Below, one piece after another: positions 1 through 8,619 of a DNA stretch of 32,073 nucleotides. A model generated the notes under the pieces. The model searched no databases, had not been told where the DNA came from, and saw only the letters and a list, made by a program, of their open reading frames with translations. This stretch comes from Clostridiales bacterium. Lineage in GTDB: Bacteria; Bacillota; Clostridia; Lachnospirales; Lachnospiraceae. The position numbers and the translations under genes were made by a program. The stretch covers positions 1 to 32,073 of the forward strand of contig JAQXLK010000115.1 in the NCBI GenBank assembly GCA_029012085.1, written 5' to 3'. Numbering within the stretch: position 1 is the first letter of the stretch; the number at the start of each line of letters is the position of its first letter.

Positions 1-2
1 AA

Positions 3-80
3 AAAAGCAAGAAGGGTAGCATATACGAAACAGAAGTGGATAACTTTCGTGTAAAATATGGAGTTGGTGGACAGTATTGA
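3..80 (+). CDS. 3' end of an unidentified gene (partial)
   Basis: An open frame runs in from the left edge and stops at TGA 78-80. It encodes about 25 residues ending ETEVDNFRVKYGVGGQY. The sequence is not low-complexity, and the other two forward frames close sooner or look less protein-like, so this is probably the C-terminus of the gene upstream of tig. The fragment is too short to assign a family. No convincing terminator follows; only a weak interrupted stem (TTGATTGG at 98-105 with CCAACAA at 109-115) lies between it and the tig promoter. Confidence 0.4.
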   Translation, partial: KSKKGSIYETEVDNFRVKYGVGGQY

Positions 81-155
81 AAAATAAGAAAATGGCGTTG
101 ATTGGCTTCCAACAAACAAATTTATTCCTCAGCGCTGAAAATCTTACAAAAGCAC

Positions 156-185
156 TAGACATTTATACATATTGCATGCTATAAT
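156..185 (+). promoter_or_regulatory. Vegetative promoter of the tig-clp-lon operon
   Basis: TAGACA (156-161), an 18-base spacer, then a perfect TATAAT (180-185) preceded by TG at 177-178, making an extended -10. The predicted transcript has a leader of about 95 bases before tig. I saw no CtsR-type (GGTCAAA direct repeat) or CIRCE inverted repeat nearby, so classical Firmicute heat-shock control is not evident at this site. Confidence 0.7.
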
Positions 186-286
186 TGACTGATTAATGCA
201 GACAGGTGACTGCTCACATAAGCGGATTCGATATTGGAAACTGCAAATGAATAAAATGATATATATTTAAGGAGGAATTGTTAAAG

Positions 287-1573
287 ATGAGTTTAACAGT
301 GGAAAATTTAGAAAAGAATATGGCAAAGCTTACTGTTTCGGTAGCAGCAGATGAGTTTGTAGAAGCAATGAAGGCTTCTTACAATAAGCAGAAGGGAAAG
401 ATTACTGTTCCAGGTTTCCGTAAGGGTAAAGTGCCACAGGCATATTTAGAGAAGATGTATGGTCCTGAGATGTTTTATGAGGATGCAGCAAATACATGTA
501 TGGAGAATTCGTATCCGGGTGCACTTGATGAGTGTGGTTTAGATGTTGTTTCTCGTCCGGAGATTGATGTAGTACAGATGGAGAAAGGAAAAGATTTCAT
601 TTATACTGCAACTGTAGCTGTGAAACCGGAAGTTACATTAGGTGACTATAAAGGTATTGAAGTAGAGAAGACAGAGGTAGAGGTTACAGATGAAGATGTA
701 CAGGCTGAATTATTAAATGTTCAGAAGCAGAATTCACGTATCATTCCTGTAGAGGATAGAGCAGCAAAGATGGATGATGAAGTAACTATTGACTTCGAGG
801 GATTCATCGATGGAGAAGCATTTGAAGGCGGAAAGGGAGAGAATTATCAGTTGACATTAGGTTCTCATTCTTTCATTGATACATTTGAAGACCAGATTGT
901 TGGCAAGAATATTGGTGAAGAGTTTGATGTGAATGTAACTTTCCCAGAGGATTATCAGGCAGCAGATCTTGCAGGTAAGCCAGCTGTATTCAAGTGTAAG
1001 TTAAATGGTATCAAAGAGACAGAGCTTCCAGAGTTAGATGATGATTTTGCAGCAGATGTTTCAGAATTTGATACAATGGATGAATATAAAGCAGATATTA
1101 AGGCAACCCTTACAGCAAAGAAAGAGAAAGCTGCAAAGAATGAAAAAGAGGGTAAGGTTGTAGATAAGATTATTGAGAATGCTACAATGGACATTCCGGA
1201 GCCAATGATTGAGACACAGAAAGAACAGATGATGAATGAGTTTGCTCAGCAGCTTAGCTATCAGGGACTTTCTATTGATCAGTACTTCCAGTTTACCGGA
1301 ATGACAAAGGAGAAATTCTTTGAGACAGCAACTCCTGAGGCAGAGAGAAGAATTAAATCTCGTCTCGTATTAGAAGCAATTGCAAAGGCTGAGAATATTG
1401 AAGTTTCAGATGATGAGCTTAATGAGGAACTTCAGAAGATGGCTGATATGTATCAGATGGATATTGAGCAGTTGACAGGCTTGGTTGGAGATGCAGAGAA
1501 GGATGCAATCAAGCAGGATATTGCAGTACAGAAGGCTGTTGATTTTGTAACAGATGCAGCAGTTGAAAAGTAA
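287..1573 (+). CDS. tig: Trigger factor, ribosome-associated chaperone and prolyl isomerase
   Basis: Trigger factor docks at the ribosome exit tunnel and shields nascent chains. The N-terminal ribosome-binding domain carries the signature region (PGFRKGKVPQ). The FKBP-type peptidyl-prolyl isomerase domain lies around residues 150-235 (DEVTIDFEGFIDGEAFEGG, then FPEDY). The rest is the helical C-terminal chaperone arm rich in Lys/Glu. The length of 428 residues is normal for the family. The start is ATG 287, 11 bases after AAGGAGG (269-275); an in-frame TTG at 278 is only two bases from that site and is rejected. It is the first gene of an operon with clpP, clpX and lon, a common Firmicute arrangement coupling folding of new proteins to their degradation. 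Confidence 0.97.
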   Translation: MSLTVENLEKNMAKLTVSVAADEFVEAMKASYNKQKGKITVPGFRKGKVPQAYLEKMYGPEMFYEDAANTCMENSYPGALDECGLDVVSRPEIDVVQMEKGKDFIYTATVAVKPEVTLGDYKGIEVEKTEVEVTDEDVQAELLNVQKQNSRIIPVEDRAAKMDDEVTIDFEGFIDGEAFEGGKGENYQLTLGSHSFIDTFEDQIVGKNIGEEFDVNVTFPEDYQAADLAGKPAVFKCKLNGIKETELPELDDDFAADVSEFDTMDEYKADIKATLTAKKEKAAKNEKEGKVVDKIIENATMDIPEPMIETQKEQMMNEFAQQLSYQGLSIDQYFQFTGMTKEKFFETATPEAERRIKSRLVLEAIAKAENIEVSDDELNEELQKMADMYQMDIEQLTGLVGDAEKDAIKQDIAVQKAVDFVTDAAVEK

Positions 1574-1589
1574 TTTACTGTTAAGAGAA

Positions 1590-1630
1590 GGAATGAAACT
1601 GGCGGATATGCTGGTTTCATTTCCTATTTT
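1590..1630 (+). terminator. Intercistronic hairpin, possible partial terminator or processing site between tig and clpP
   Basis: A long stem pairs GGAATGAAACTGGC (1590-1603) with GCTGGTTTCATTTCC (1610-1624), with two G-U pairs and one bulged T, a six-base loop, then TATTTT. The clpP ribosome binding site begins two bases later. The U-tract is short, so this could reduce read-through or protect or process the mRNA, setting the ratio of trigger factor to ClpP. Confidence 0.55.
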
Positions 1631-1647
1631 GAAAGGAGGATTTCAGT

Positions 1648-2238
1648 ATGAGTTTAGTACCTTATGTCATTGAACAGACGAGTCGCGGAGAGCGCTCTTA
1701 TGATATTTACTCTAGATTATTAAAGGATCGTATTATTTTTCTTGGAGAGGAAGTAAATGATACGACAGCAAGCCTTGTGATGGCACAGTTGCTTTTTTTG
1801 GAGTCAGAAGATCCATCAAAGGATATCCAGCTATATATTAATAGTCCGGGAGGATCTGTATCTGCAGGATTTGGTATCTATGATACAATGCAGTATATTA
1901 AGTGTGATGTTTCAACCATTTGTTGTGGTATGGCGGCAAGTATGGGAGCATTTTTATTAGCAGGTGGAACAAAGGGCAAACGTATGGCATTGCCAAATGC
2001 AGAAATAATGATTCATCAGCCAATGGGTGGTATGCCGGGTGGAAGTCAGGCAAGTGACATGGAAATCACAACAAAGCATATTTTACGAACAAAACGTAAG
2101 ATTAATGAGATTTTGGCAGATGCAACCGGAAAGACTGTTGAGATGTTAGAGAAAGATACAGATAGAGACAATTGGTTAAGTGCACAGGAAGCATTAGAGT
2201 ATGGTTTAATCGATTCTATTATTTCGAATCGTGAATAA
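1648..2238 (+). CDS. clpP: ATP-dependent Clp protease proteolytic subunit
   Basis: ClpP forms a double heptameric barrel that degrades substrates unfolded by ClpX or another Clp ATPase. The catalytic triad is intact: Ser98 in GMAASMGA, His123 in MIHQPMGG and Asp172 near DTDRDNW. The substrate-binding strand INSPGGSV (65-72) is present. The 196 residues match the family length, with a short N-terminal propeptide-like stretch. ATG 1648 follows AAAGGAGG (1632-1639). It sits between tig and its partner clpX. Confidence 0.98.
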   Translation: MSLVPYVIEQTSRGERSYDIYSRLLKDRIIFLGEEVNDTTASLVMAQLLFLESEDPSKDIQLYINSPGGSVSAGFGIYDTMQYIKCDVSTICCGMAASMGAFLLAGGTKGKRMALPNAEIMIHQPMGGMPGGSQASDMEITTKHILRTKRKINEILADATGKTVEMLEKDTDRDNWLSAQEALEYGLIDSIISNRE

Positions 2239-2264
2239 GAATATATAGAAGACGAGGTGTAAGG

Positions 2265-3557
2265 ATGGCAGGTCGCGGAGATGACAGAAAACCGTTACGT
2301 TGTTCGTTTTGTAATAAAACACAGGATCAGGTAAGAAAGCTAATTGCCGGACAGAATGTGTATATTTGCGATGAATGTATTGAGGTTTGTTCTGAAATCA
2401 TAGAGGATGAATTAGAAGATTATGAAGAATCTACCGAAATTAATCTGTTGAAACCGAAAGAGATTAAGGATTTTCTCGACCAGTATGTAATTGGTCAGGA
2501 GGATGCTAAAAAGGTTTTAGCAGTAGCGGTATATAATCATTACAAAAGAATTTTGTCTGACAAGGATTTTGATGTAGAATTACAAAAAAGTAATATTATC
2601 ATGGTAGGTCCTACTGGTTCAGGTAAAACATATCTTGCTCAGACCCTTGCAAAGCTTTTGAATGTGCCATTTGCAATTGCAGATGCAACGGCATTAACAG
2701 AAGCAGGTTATGTAGGTGAAGATGTTGAGAATATTTTGTTAAAGATTATTCAGGCAGCAGATTATGATGTAGAACGTGCGCAGCATGGTATTATTTATAT
2801 TGATGAAATTGATAAAATTACCAAGAAGTCTGAGAATGTTTCTATTACAAGGGATGTATCCGGTGAAGGTGTTCAGCAGGCACTTTTAAAGATTATCGAG
2901 GGTACAGTTGCTTCTGTTCCGCCACAGGGTGGTAGAAAGCACCCGCATCAGGAGTTTATTCAGATAGATACCAGCAACATTTTATTTATCTGTGGTGGTG
3001 CTTTTGATGGATTAGAAAAGGTAATTGAGAATCGTATCGGACAAAAATCTATAGGATTTGGTGGTATCTTGTCAGAGAAGACGGATGAGAATGTAGGAGA
3101 GCTTTTAAAGAAGGTAACTCCGACGGATTTTGTAAAGTACGGTTTGATTCCGGAATTTATTGGACGTGTACCGGTAGCAGTTACGTTGGATTTGTTAGAT
3201 GAAGATGCTTTAGTTCGGATTCTTACAGAGCCGAAGAGTGCAATTTGTAAAAAGTATAAGAAGCTGTTTGAATTAGATGGTGTAGAGCTGGAATTTACAG
3301 AGGATGCTCTATCAGCGATTGCAAAAGAGACTATGGAAAGAAAGACCGGTGCAAGAGGTCTTCGTTCTATTATTGAGAAGGCAGTGAATGATTTGATGTA
3401 TGAAGTGCCTTCAGATGAAAGCATAGCGAAATGTATTATTACCAAAGAAGTTGTTGAAGGAACCGGTGAACCGGAGATTATTTATTCTGATTCTCCAAGA
3501 CCTCGCAAGTCTTTTACAAAACGTCATGCAAAGAAGAATAATGGTGAAATTGCATAG
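2265..3557 (+). CDS. clpX: Clp protease ATP-binding subunit ClpX
   Basis: AAA+ unfoldase that recognises tagged substrates and feeds them into ClpP. The N-terminal zinc-binding domain has Cys13, Cys16, Cys35 and Cys38. Walker A is GPTGSGKT (115-122), pore loop GYVGED (148-153), Walker B IIYIDE (176-181), and the RKH loop lies at about 224-226. At 430 residues it is full length. The C-terminal tail after about residue 400 is basic ([15 protein letters not shown]) and less conserved. GAGGTG (2254-2259) precedes ATG 2265 by five bases. It lies 26 bases after clpP and is presumably co-transcribed. Confidence 0.98.
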   Translation: MAGRGDDRKPLRCSFCNKTQDQVRKLIAGQNVYICDECIEVCSEIIEDELEDYEESTEINLLKPKEIKDFLDQYVIGQEDAKKVLAVAVYNHYKRILSDKDFDVELQKSNIIMVGPTGSGKTYLAQTLAKLLNVPFAIADATALTEAGYVGEDVENILLKIIQAADYDVERAQHGIIYIDEIDKITKKSENVSITRDVSGEGVQQALLKIIEGTVASVPPQGGRKHPHQEFIQIDTSNILFICGGAFDGLEKVIENRIGQKSIGFGGILSEKTDENVGELLKKVTPTDFVKYGLIPEFIGRVPVAVTLDLLDEDALVRILTEPKSAICKKYKKLFELDGVELEFTEDALSAIAKETMERKTGARGLRSIIEKAVNDLMYEVPSDESIAKCIITKEVVEGTGEPEIIYSDSPRPRKSFTKRHAKKNNGEIA

Positions 3558-3577
3558 TTACAGGAAAATAAATGTGG

Positions 3578-3614
3578 TGGAATGGGACTTGTCATAATAC
3601 AGGTCCCATTTTCC
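3578..3614 (+). terminator. Hairpin between clpX and lon
   Basis: A perfect 8-bp stem, AATGGGAC (3581-3588) with GTCCCATT (3603-3610), has a 14-base loop. It extends through TGG (3578-3580) with CCA (3612-3614) across an internal bulge. The following bases are TTTTCC without a long U-run, so it may attenuate or process rather than fully terminate. It occupies the region just ahead of the lon ribosome binding site and supports a lon start downstream of it. Confidence 0.5.
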
Positions 3615-3647
3615 ACAAGATACAGAAATTTGATAAGGATGATAAAT

Positions 3648-6020
3648 ATGAAGCAGACAGATATAGAATGGAAAGAAGAACAAAGGGATGATGAGTATGG
3701 TATTCCGATGATGATTCTTAGGGATATGGTCATTATGCCCGGAACCAGTGTTCATTTTGATATACAAAGAGAGGCTTCTATAAAGGCAGTAAACAGAGCA
3801 TTAGAACAGGATGAGCCTTTATTTGTATCGACAGCAAAGGAGAGAATTCAAGAGGGAAAAGTGGATTTGGATATGATATATCCTGTTGGAACACTGGTTC
3901 GTGTAAAACAGGTATTAAAACTTCCGAAAGGATTAATCCGTGTTATGCTTTACGGTATTAAGCGGGTTAGTTTGGTTCGTTTTGAATTTCAAGATGGATA
4001 TTATAGAGCAGAGTATTCGCCGGTTGAAAGCTTTGAAGAGGAAATGGATCCACTGCAAAAGGAGGCTGCAATCCGTTCCATTAAGGATGTATTAAAACAG
4101 TGTGAACAACGGAAAATATTGCAAAATCCAGTGGCTGCTGCTTCGCTTTATGAGATAAAGGATTTAGAGCTTTTGGTGGATTTAACAGCAGAAGCGGTAC
4201 CGATACCGGTTAGTGGAAAGCAAAAGATTCTTGAAACGATAAAGCTGTCTGACAGAGTAGAAGAGCTGCTGGCAATATTGTTGAATGAGATTTCGATATT
4301 TGACATTAGGGGAGAACTTTCAGAAAAACTGAAGGATTGTGTTAGTAAAAATCAAAAAGAATATGTACTTCGAGAGCAGATGAGAGTGATTCGCAAAGAA
4401 CTTGGTGAAGATAATACAGAAGATGAAGGTACACATTATAGAGAATTGCTCGAAAACGCAAATCCACCAGAAGAGGTAAAAGAAAAGTTATTAAAAGAAA
4501 TCAAACGTTTTGAGAGTCTTTCCTATTCTTCTTCGGAAAGTGCAGTGTTGAGAAATTATATTGAAACGATTTTAGAATATCCGTGGAACAAAGAAGGGAA
4601 AGATAACAAAAATCTGCAGTCAGCAATTGATAAGTTAGAGCAGGATCACTATGGCCTTAAAAAGATAAAGGAACGTATTATTGATTATCTGGCAGTTCGG
4701 ACATTGAGTGGTAGAAAAGATGCACCGATTCTTTGTCTGGTTGGACCTCCGGGAACCGGTAAAACATCCATTGCAAAGTCTGTTGCCGCAGCTCTTCATA
4801 AAGAATACGGACGGATTGCATTAGGTGGTGTAAAAGATGAGGCGGAAATCCGAGGGCATCGTAAAACGTATATCGGGGCAATGCCCGGCCGGGTCGTGAC
4901 GGCTATTACCAAAACCGGAGTCCGCAATCCATTGATTTTATTGGATGAAATTGATAAGACGAGCAATGATTATAAAGGTGATGTCTCATCTGCATTATTG
5001 GAAGTGCTGGATGGTGAACAAAATGTAAAATTTGTAGACCACTATTTTGAGGTTCCGGTGGATTTGAGTGGTGTACTGTTTATTGCAACGGCGAATGATG
5101 CATCTGATATTCCGGGTCCTTTAAGGGACAGGATGGAAATGATAGAGGTTAACAGTTATACTGAAAATGAAAAGTTTCAGATTGCAAAGCAGTATTTAGT
5201 GGATAAGCAGCTTGCAAAAAATGGACTTAGCAGAAAACAGTTTAAGTTGACGGAGGATGCAATATATAAATTAATCCGCAATTATACGAGAGAGGCCGGC
5301 GTTCGTAATTTAGAACGAATGATTAATACTTTGATGCAAAAGGCAGCAAGGGGAATTGTGACAGAAACGTATAAATCCATCACTGTGAATCCGAAAAAAG
5401 TAGTGCAGATGTTAGGTGTGGAAAAATATAGTGAAAGTGACCGCAATTTAGAGGATAAGATTGGTGTGGTAACAGGGCTTGCATGGACTAAGGTTGGTGG
5501 AGATACATTAAGTGTAGAAGTCAACATTTTAGATGGGAAAGGAGGGCTTACATTGACAGGTAATCTTGGAGATGTAATGAAGGAATCTGCACAGATCGCC
5601 CTTTCGTATGTAAGGACCTTGCCTGATATTAAGAAATTTCCAGATGAATTTTTTGAAAAACATGTTATTCATGTGCATGTACCGGAAGGAGCAACACCGA
5701 AAGATGGTCCTTCTGCCGGAATTACCATGACACTTGCAATTTATTCTGCTTTAGTGAATCGTCCTGTTCAGGGTACACTTGCAATGACAGGAGAAGTAAC
5801 CTTAAAAGGAAGTGTCCTGCCAATCGGTGGTCTGAAAGAAAAACTTCTTGCGGCAAAAAATGCCGGTATGACCAAGGTGCTGGTTCCTGAATTAAATCGA
5901 AAGAATGTATCGGAGTTAGATGCAGAGATTACGGAAGGTATGGAAATTGTTTACGTGTCTTCCATGAAACAGGTATTAGAACAGGGAATTGTTAAAAAGA
6001 AAATTACTTTGAAAGCATAG
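3648..6020 (+). CDS. lon: ATP-dependent protease Lon (LonA type)
   Basis: Homohexameric AAA+ serine protease that removes misfolded and short-lived regulatory proteins. The N-terminal LON substrate domain spans roughly residues 15-205, and a coiled linker follows. The ATPase has Walker A GPPGTGKT (366-373) and Walker B LILLDEIDK. The C-terminal protease domain has the Ser-Lys dyad: Ser689 in PKDGPSAG and Lys732 in GGLKEKLL. The chosen ATG 3648 gives 790 residues and lies eight bases after AAGGA (3635-3639). An upstream in-frame ATG at 3582 falls inside the preceding hairpin, and one at 3639 overlaps the ribosome binding site, so neither is favoured. Fourth gene of the quality-control operon. 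Confidence 0.97.
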   Translation: MKQTDIEWKEEQRDDEYGIPMMILRDMVIMPGTSVHFDIQREASIKAVNRALEQDEPLFVSTAKERIQEGKVDLDMIYPVGTLVRVKQVLKLPKGLIRVMLYGIKRVSLVRFEFQDGYYRAEYSPVESFEEEMDPLQKEAAIRSIKDVLKQCEQRKILQNPVAAASLYEIKDLELLVDLTAEAVPIPVSGKQKILETIKLSDRVEELLAILLNEISIFDIRGELSEKLKDCVSKNQKEYVLREQMRVIRKELGEDNTEDEGTHYRELLENANPPEEVKEKLLKEIKRFESLSYSSSESAVLRNYIETILEYPWNKEGKDNKNLQSAIDKLEQDHYGLKKIKERIIDYLAVRTLSGRKDAPILCLVGPPGTGKTSIAKSVAAALHKEYGRIALGGVKDEAEIRGHRKTYIGAMPGRVVTAITKTGVRNPLILLDEIDKTSNDYKGDVSSALLEVLDGEQNVKFVDHYFEVPVDLSGVLFIATANDASDIPGPLRDRMEMIEVNSYTENEKFQIAKQYLVDKQLAKNGLSRKQFKLTEDAIYKLIRNYTREAGVRNLERMINTLMQKAARGIVTETYKSITVNPKKVVQMLGVEKYSESDRNLEDKIGVVTGLAWTKVGGDTLSVEVNILDGKGGLTLTGNLGDVMKESAQIALSYVRTLPDIKKFPDEFFEKHVIHVHVPEGATPKDGPSAGITMTLAIYSALVNRPVQGTLAMTGEVTLKGSVLPIGGLKEKLLAAKNAGMTKVLVPELNRKNVSELDAEITEGMEIVYVSSMKQVLEQGIVKKKITLKA

Positions 6021-6070
6021 GAATGACGAATAGAATAATCAAAATGTAAAGTTATGAATGGGAGGAAAAA

Positions 6071-6664
6071 ATGGTTATTAAAAGTGCAGAGTTGGAAACG
6101 GTTTGTGGTATTACCAGTAAACTTCCAAAGAACGAGGGAGTGGAGATTGCTTTTGCCGGAAAATCAAATGTTGGAAAATCTTCTTTGATTAATGGGTTGC
6201 TAAACAGGAAGGCATTAGCAAGGACATCATCACAGCCGGGTAAGACACAGACGATTAATTTTTATAAGATTAACCAGCAGTTTTATTTTGTGGATCTACC
6301 GGGATATGGATATGCAAAGGTGTCTGTTGCTGAACGAGAAAAATGGGGAAAGATGATTGAAAATTATCTGCATACATCAGAAAAGCTTGCCCTTGTATTC
6401 TTGCTGGTTGATATCCGGCATGAGCCGTCAGCTAATGATAAAATGATGTATGACTGGATTTTACACAATGGTTTTACTCCGGTTATCATTGCTACAAAAG
6501 CAGATAAAATAAAGCGGTCTCAGTTACAAAAGCAGATAAAAATTATCCGGACAAAGTTGGAGATGAAGGCAGAAGATGCATTGTTTCCATTTTCATCTCT
6601 TTCAAAGCAAGGAAAAGATGAGATACTTGATTATATAGAAAAAATTGTTGAAGAAGCAGACTAA
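6071..6664 (+). CDS. engB: Ribosome biogenesis GTP-binding protein EngB/YsxC
   Basis: TRAFAC-class GTPase needed for late assembly of the large ribosomal subunit. G1 is GKSNVGKS (30-37), G3 is DLPGYG (75-80) and G4 is TKAD (142-145), with a G5-like SS near residue 177. The 197 residues match the family. ATG 6071 follows GGAGG (6061-6065). The order lon-ysxC is also found in Bacillus and many Clostridia. The 50-base gap after lon contains no evident promoter, so it is probably the last gene of the tig operon. It converges on the reverse-strand DUF4364 gene. Confidence 0.95.
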   Translation: MVIKSAELETVCGITSKLPKNEGVEIAFAGKSNVGKSSLINGLLNRKALARTSSQPGKTQTINFYKINQQFYFVDLPGYGYAKVSVAEREKWGKMIENYLHTSEKLALVFLLVDIRHEPSANDKMMYDWILHNGFTPVIIATKADKIKRSQLQKQIKIIRTKLEMKAEDALFPFSSLSKQGKDEILDYIEKIVEEAD

Positions 6665-6689
6665 AGCAAATTTTCATAATAAAATCAGA

Positions 6690-6730
6690 TAAAAAAGAAA
6701 ATGGCAGGACGGTGTTAGCTGTCCTGCCAT
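6690..6730 (-). terminator. Intrinsic terminator of the malic enzyme-DUF4364 unit
   Basis: A perfect 10-bp stem, ATGGCAGGAC (6701-6710) with GTCCTGCCAT (6721-6730), has a 10-base loop. Read on the reverse strand it is followed by TTTTCTTTTTT (complement of 6690-6700), a textbook U-tract. On the forward strand no U-run follows, though the hairpin may still help stop engB transcripts. The stop codon of the DUF4364 gene lies in the loop. Confidence 0.85.
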
Positions 6731-7233
6731 ACTTGTGTTATCAAATACTGGTAAATTTCCTCGCTTTTCTCCTGCCAGGAATCACAGATGTGAATTGCCT
6801 GTTCTTGTGTTGGAACAGTAATCTTTATCTCAAGCAGTGTCTGGTTTCGTTCCTTAATGCTGCATTGTGCAATATACTCATTGTTGGAAGGATAGTAGTC
6901 TGATGAGATAGCCGATTCATTGCGTAGTTCGATTTTTTGTTCTGTCAGATAATTCAAAATATCCATCTTGATGGAATCTGAAATTTTGAATTCAAATAAT
7001 TCAATGGCTTCTTTTCCCTGTTCTGTAATCTCATAAAGAGAATGATTTCTCTCAATTGTAGGTTTGATAAAATCATTCTCAATCAGTTCATTTTGGGCAA
7101 TTTGCAGATTAAAGTAGTTTGTATAACCCTTGTCTAAAATGAATTGGGAAATCTGGGAACCTGTAAGTGGAAAATCTACACGGTCAAGCATATATAAAAT
7201 CATTAATTTATAAAGCATCAATCCATCATTCAT
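6715..7233 (-). CDS. DUF4364 family protein, predicted winged-helix regulator
   Basis: The 172-residue protein matches the DUF4364 family of Clostridia as I recall it, by its opening (MNDGLMLYKLMILYMLDRVD), a helix-turn-helix-like segment (TGSQISQFILDKGY) and a wing-like segment (LYEITEQGKEAIELF) at about residues 20-80. This resembles PadR/MarR-type winged helices, but no target is known to me. The C-terminal half is a separate alpha/beta domain. AAGGAG lies upstream of ATG at 7233. It starts 36 bases after the malic enzyme stop and is probably co-transcribed with it. The last codons form one arm of the terminator. Confidence 0.85.
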   Translation of the reverse strand: MNDGLMLYKLMILYMLDRVDFPLTGSQISQFILDKGYTNYFNLQIAQNELIENDFIKPTIERNHSLYEITEQGKEAIELFEFKISDSIKMDILNYLTEQKIELRNESAISSDYYPSNNEYIAQCSIKERNQTLLEIKITVPTQEQAIHICDSWQEKSEEIYQYLITQVWQDS

Positions 7234-7269
7234 TATAAATACTCCTTGTTAAATAAAGCCGAAGGGGGA

Positions 7270-8421
7270 TTATTTAATGTGTGCTTTTACTGCTGCGCTT
7301 ACTGCATCTGCTACACGTGGATCGAAAGCTTCCGGCATAATGAAATCATCATTTAGTTCTTCATCAGATACAAGAGAAGCAATGGCATTTGCAGCAGCAA
7401 GTTTCATCTCTTCTGTAATTATGGAAGCACGGCCTTCTAAGGCACCCTTAAAAATACCAGGAAAAGCAACTACGTTGTTTACCTGATTTGGAAAATCAGA
7501 ACGACCGGTTCCGACAATTCTCGCACCGGCAGCTTTGGCAACATCTGGCATGATTTCAGGGGTTGGATTTGCCATGGCAAATAAAATAGAATCCTTGTTC
7601 ATAGTTTGAACCATTTCAGCACTGACAATGCCGGGAGCGGATACACCCACAAAGATATCTGCACCAACTAAAGCATCTGCAAGACTTCCTGTTTTACCGG
7701 AAAGGTTGGTTACTTTTATCATTTCTTTCTGCATCCAGTTCAGTCCTTCGTAATCCTTATGCAGGATACCATTTTTATCACACATGGTAACATCTTTGAA
7801 ACCATAGGTCAGTAAAAGTTTTGTGATGGCGATGCCGGCGGAACCTGCTCCGTTAACAACGACCTTACAGTCCTCTTTTTTCTTGCCAGTGATGCGAAGA
7901 CCATTGATGATTCCGGATAATACAACGATGGCTGTACCATGCTGGTCATCATGAAAAACCGGAATGTCAAGTGCATCATTCAGACGCTGTTCAATTTCAA
8001 AACAGCGTGGAGCAGAAATGTCCTCCAGATTAATTCCGCCAAATGCCGGAGCAATGCGGATTACAGTATCGACAATCTCATCCGTGTCCTGGGTGTCTAA
8101 ACAGATTGGTACGGCATTGACATCGCCAAAAGATTTGAATAAAACGGCTTTACCTTCCATTACCGGCATAGCAGCAGCGGCTCCAATATTACCAAGTCCA
8201 AGTACAGCACTTCCGTCAGAAACAACAGCAACGGTATTACCTTTTTGTGTGTATTTATATACGTCATCAGGATTAGATGCAATCCTGCGGCAAGGTTCTG
8301 CAACACCTGGAGTGTAAGCTAAGGATAAATCTTCTCTTGTTTTCACCTCGCACTTCGGTTCTGTGCTCATTTTTCCTGCCCATTCTTCGTGTAATTTTAG
8401 TGATTTTTCATAAACGTCCAT
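7270..8421 (-). CDS. Malic enzyme (oxidative decarboxylation of malate to pyruvate)
   Basis: Converts malate to pyruvate and CO2 while reducing NAD(P). The catalytic Tyr36 (LAYTPGVAEP) and Lys91 (MEGKAVLFK) are present, and likely metal ligands are Glu133, Asp134 (NLEDISAP) and Asp159 (FHDDQHGT). The Rossmann motif GAGSAG is at 191-196, and ANPTPEIMP is also conserved. The 383-residue length is that of the short bacterial form without the phosphotransacetylase-like extension of MaeB. Cofactor preference cannot be settled by eye. ATG 8421 follows AAAGGTGG on the reverse strand. It is transcribed from its own promoter and heads a two-gene unit with DUF4364. Confidence 0.95.
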   Translation of the reverse strand: MDVYEKSLKLHEEWAGKMSTEPKCEVKTREDLSLAYTPGVAEPCRRIASNPDDVYKYTQKGNTVAVVSDGSAVLGLGNIGAAAAMPVMEGKAVLFKSFGDVNAVPICLDTQDTDEIVDTVIRIAPAFGGINLEDISAPRCFEIEQRLNDALDIPVFHDDQHGTAIVVLSGIINGLRITGKKKEDCKVVVNGAGSAGIAITKLLLTYGFKDVTMCDKNGILHKDYEGLNWMQKEMIKVTNLSGKTGSLADALVGADIFVGVSAPGIVSAEMVQTMNKDSILFAMANPTPEIMPDVAKAAGARIVGTGRSDFPNQVNNVVAFPGIFKGALEGRASIITEEMKLAAANAIASLVSDEELNDDFIMPEAFDPRVADAVSAAVKAHIK

Positions 8422-8468
8422 TTTCTATCCACCTTTGTTCAAATTATTGTGTAAACAACACTTTTACC

Positions 8469-8497
8469 ATTCTATCATTTTACCATTTATTGTGCAA
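8469..8497 (-). promoter_or_regulatory. Promoter of the malic enzyme unit
   Basis: On the reverse strand, TTGCAC (8497-8492), a 17-base spacer and TAGAAT (8474-8469), with TG one base before the -10. It is correctly oriented, with about 40 bases of leader before ATG 8421. Confidence 0.7.
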
Positions 8498-8546
8498 GAC
8501 GGATTGGGGGAGGAAATAAAAAATGAAAGGACTTTGTCGATGTTTC

Positions 8547-8575
8547 TTGTTAAAAGGTTGAAGATATGATACAAT
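8547..8575 (+). promoter_or_regulatory. Promoter of the long forward run starting at 8620
   Basis: TTGTTA (8547-8552), a 17-base spacer and TACAAT (8570-8575), with TG at 8567-8568 forming an extended -10. The expected transcription start is about 35-40 bases before ATG 8620. No other equally good promoter was noticed before 17.5 kb, so much of the downstream run may depend on it. Confidence 0.7.
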
Positions 8576-8619
8576 AACAATGTTTGTTTTTTGTGTTATT
8601 TTTTAGAAGAGGTGCCATT

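Noticed and set aside
36-46. DnaA-box-like sequence (reverse complement TTATCCACT)
   Set aside because: A single near-match inside the partial gene at the left edge, with no cluster, AT-rich unwinding region or dnaA/dnaN context, so not an origin.
92-184. A 30-codon forward frame (MALIGFQQTNLF...) before tig
   Set aside because: It has no ribosome binding site and runs through the tig promoter, so it would not be intact in the tig transcript.
2960-3445. A 161-codon reverse frame inside clpX
   Set aside because: Antisense to a highly conserved gene, with Ser/Phe-rich composition typical of a shadow frame and no start signal.
7964-8519. Forward reading frames opposite malic enzyme (7964-8317 and 8277-8519)
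   Set aside because: Antisense to a well-conserved enzyme and its promoter region, with no ribosome binding sites or recognisable protein sequence.
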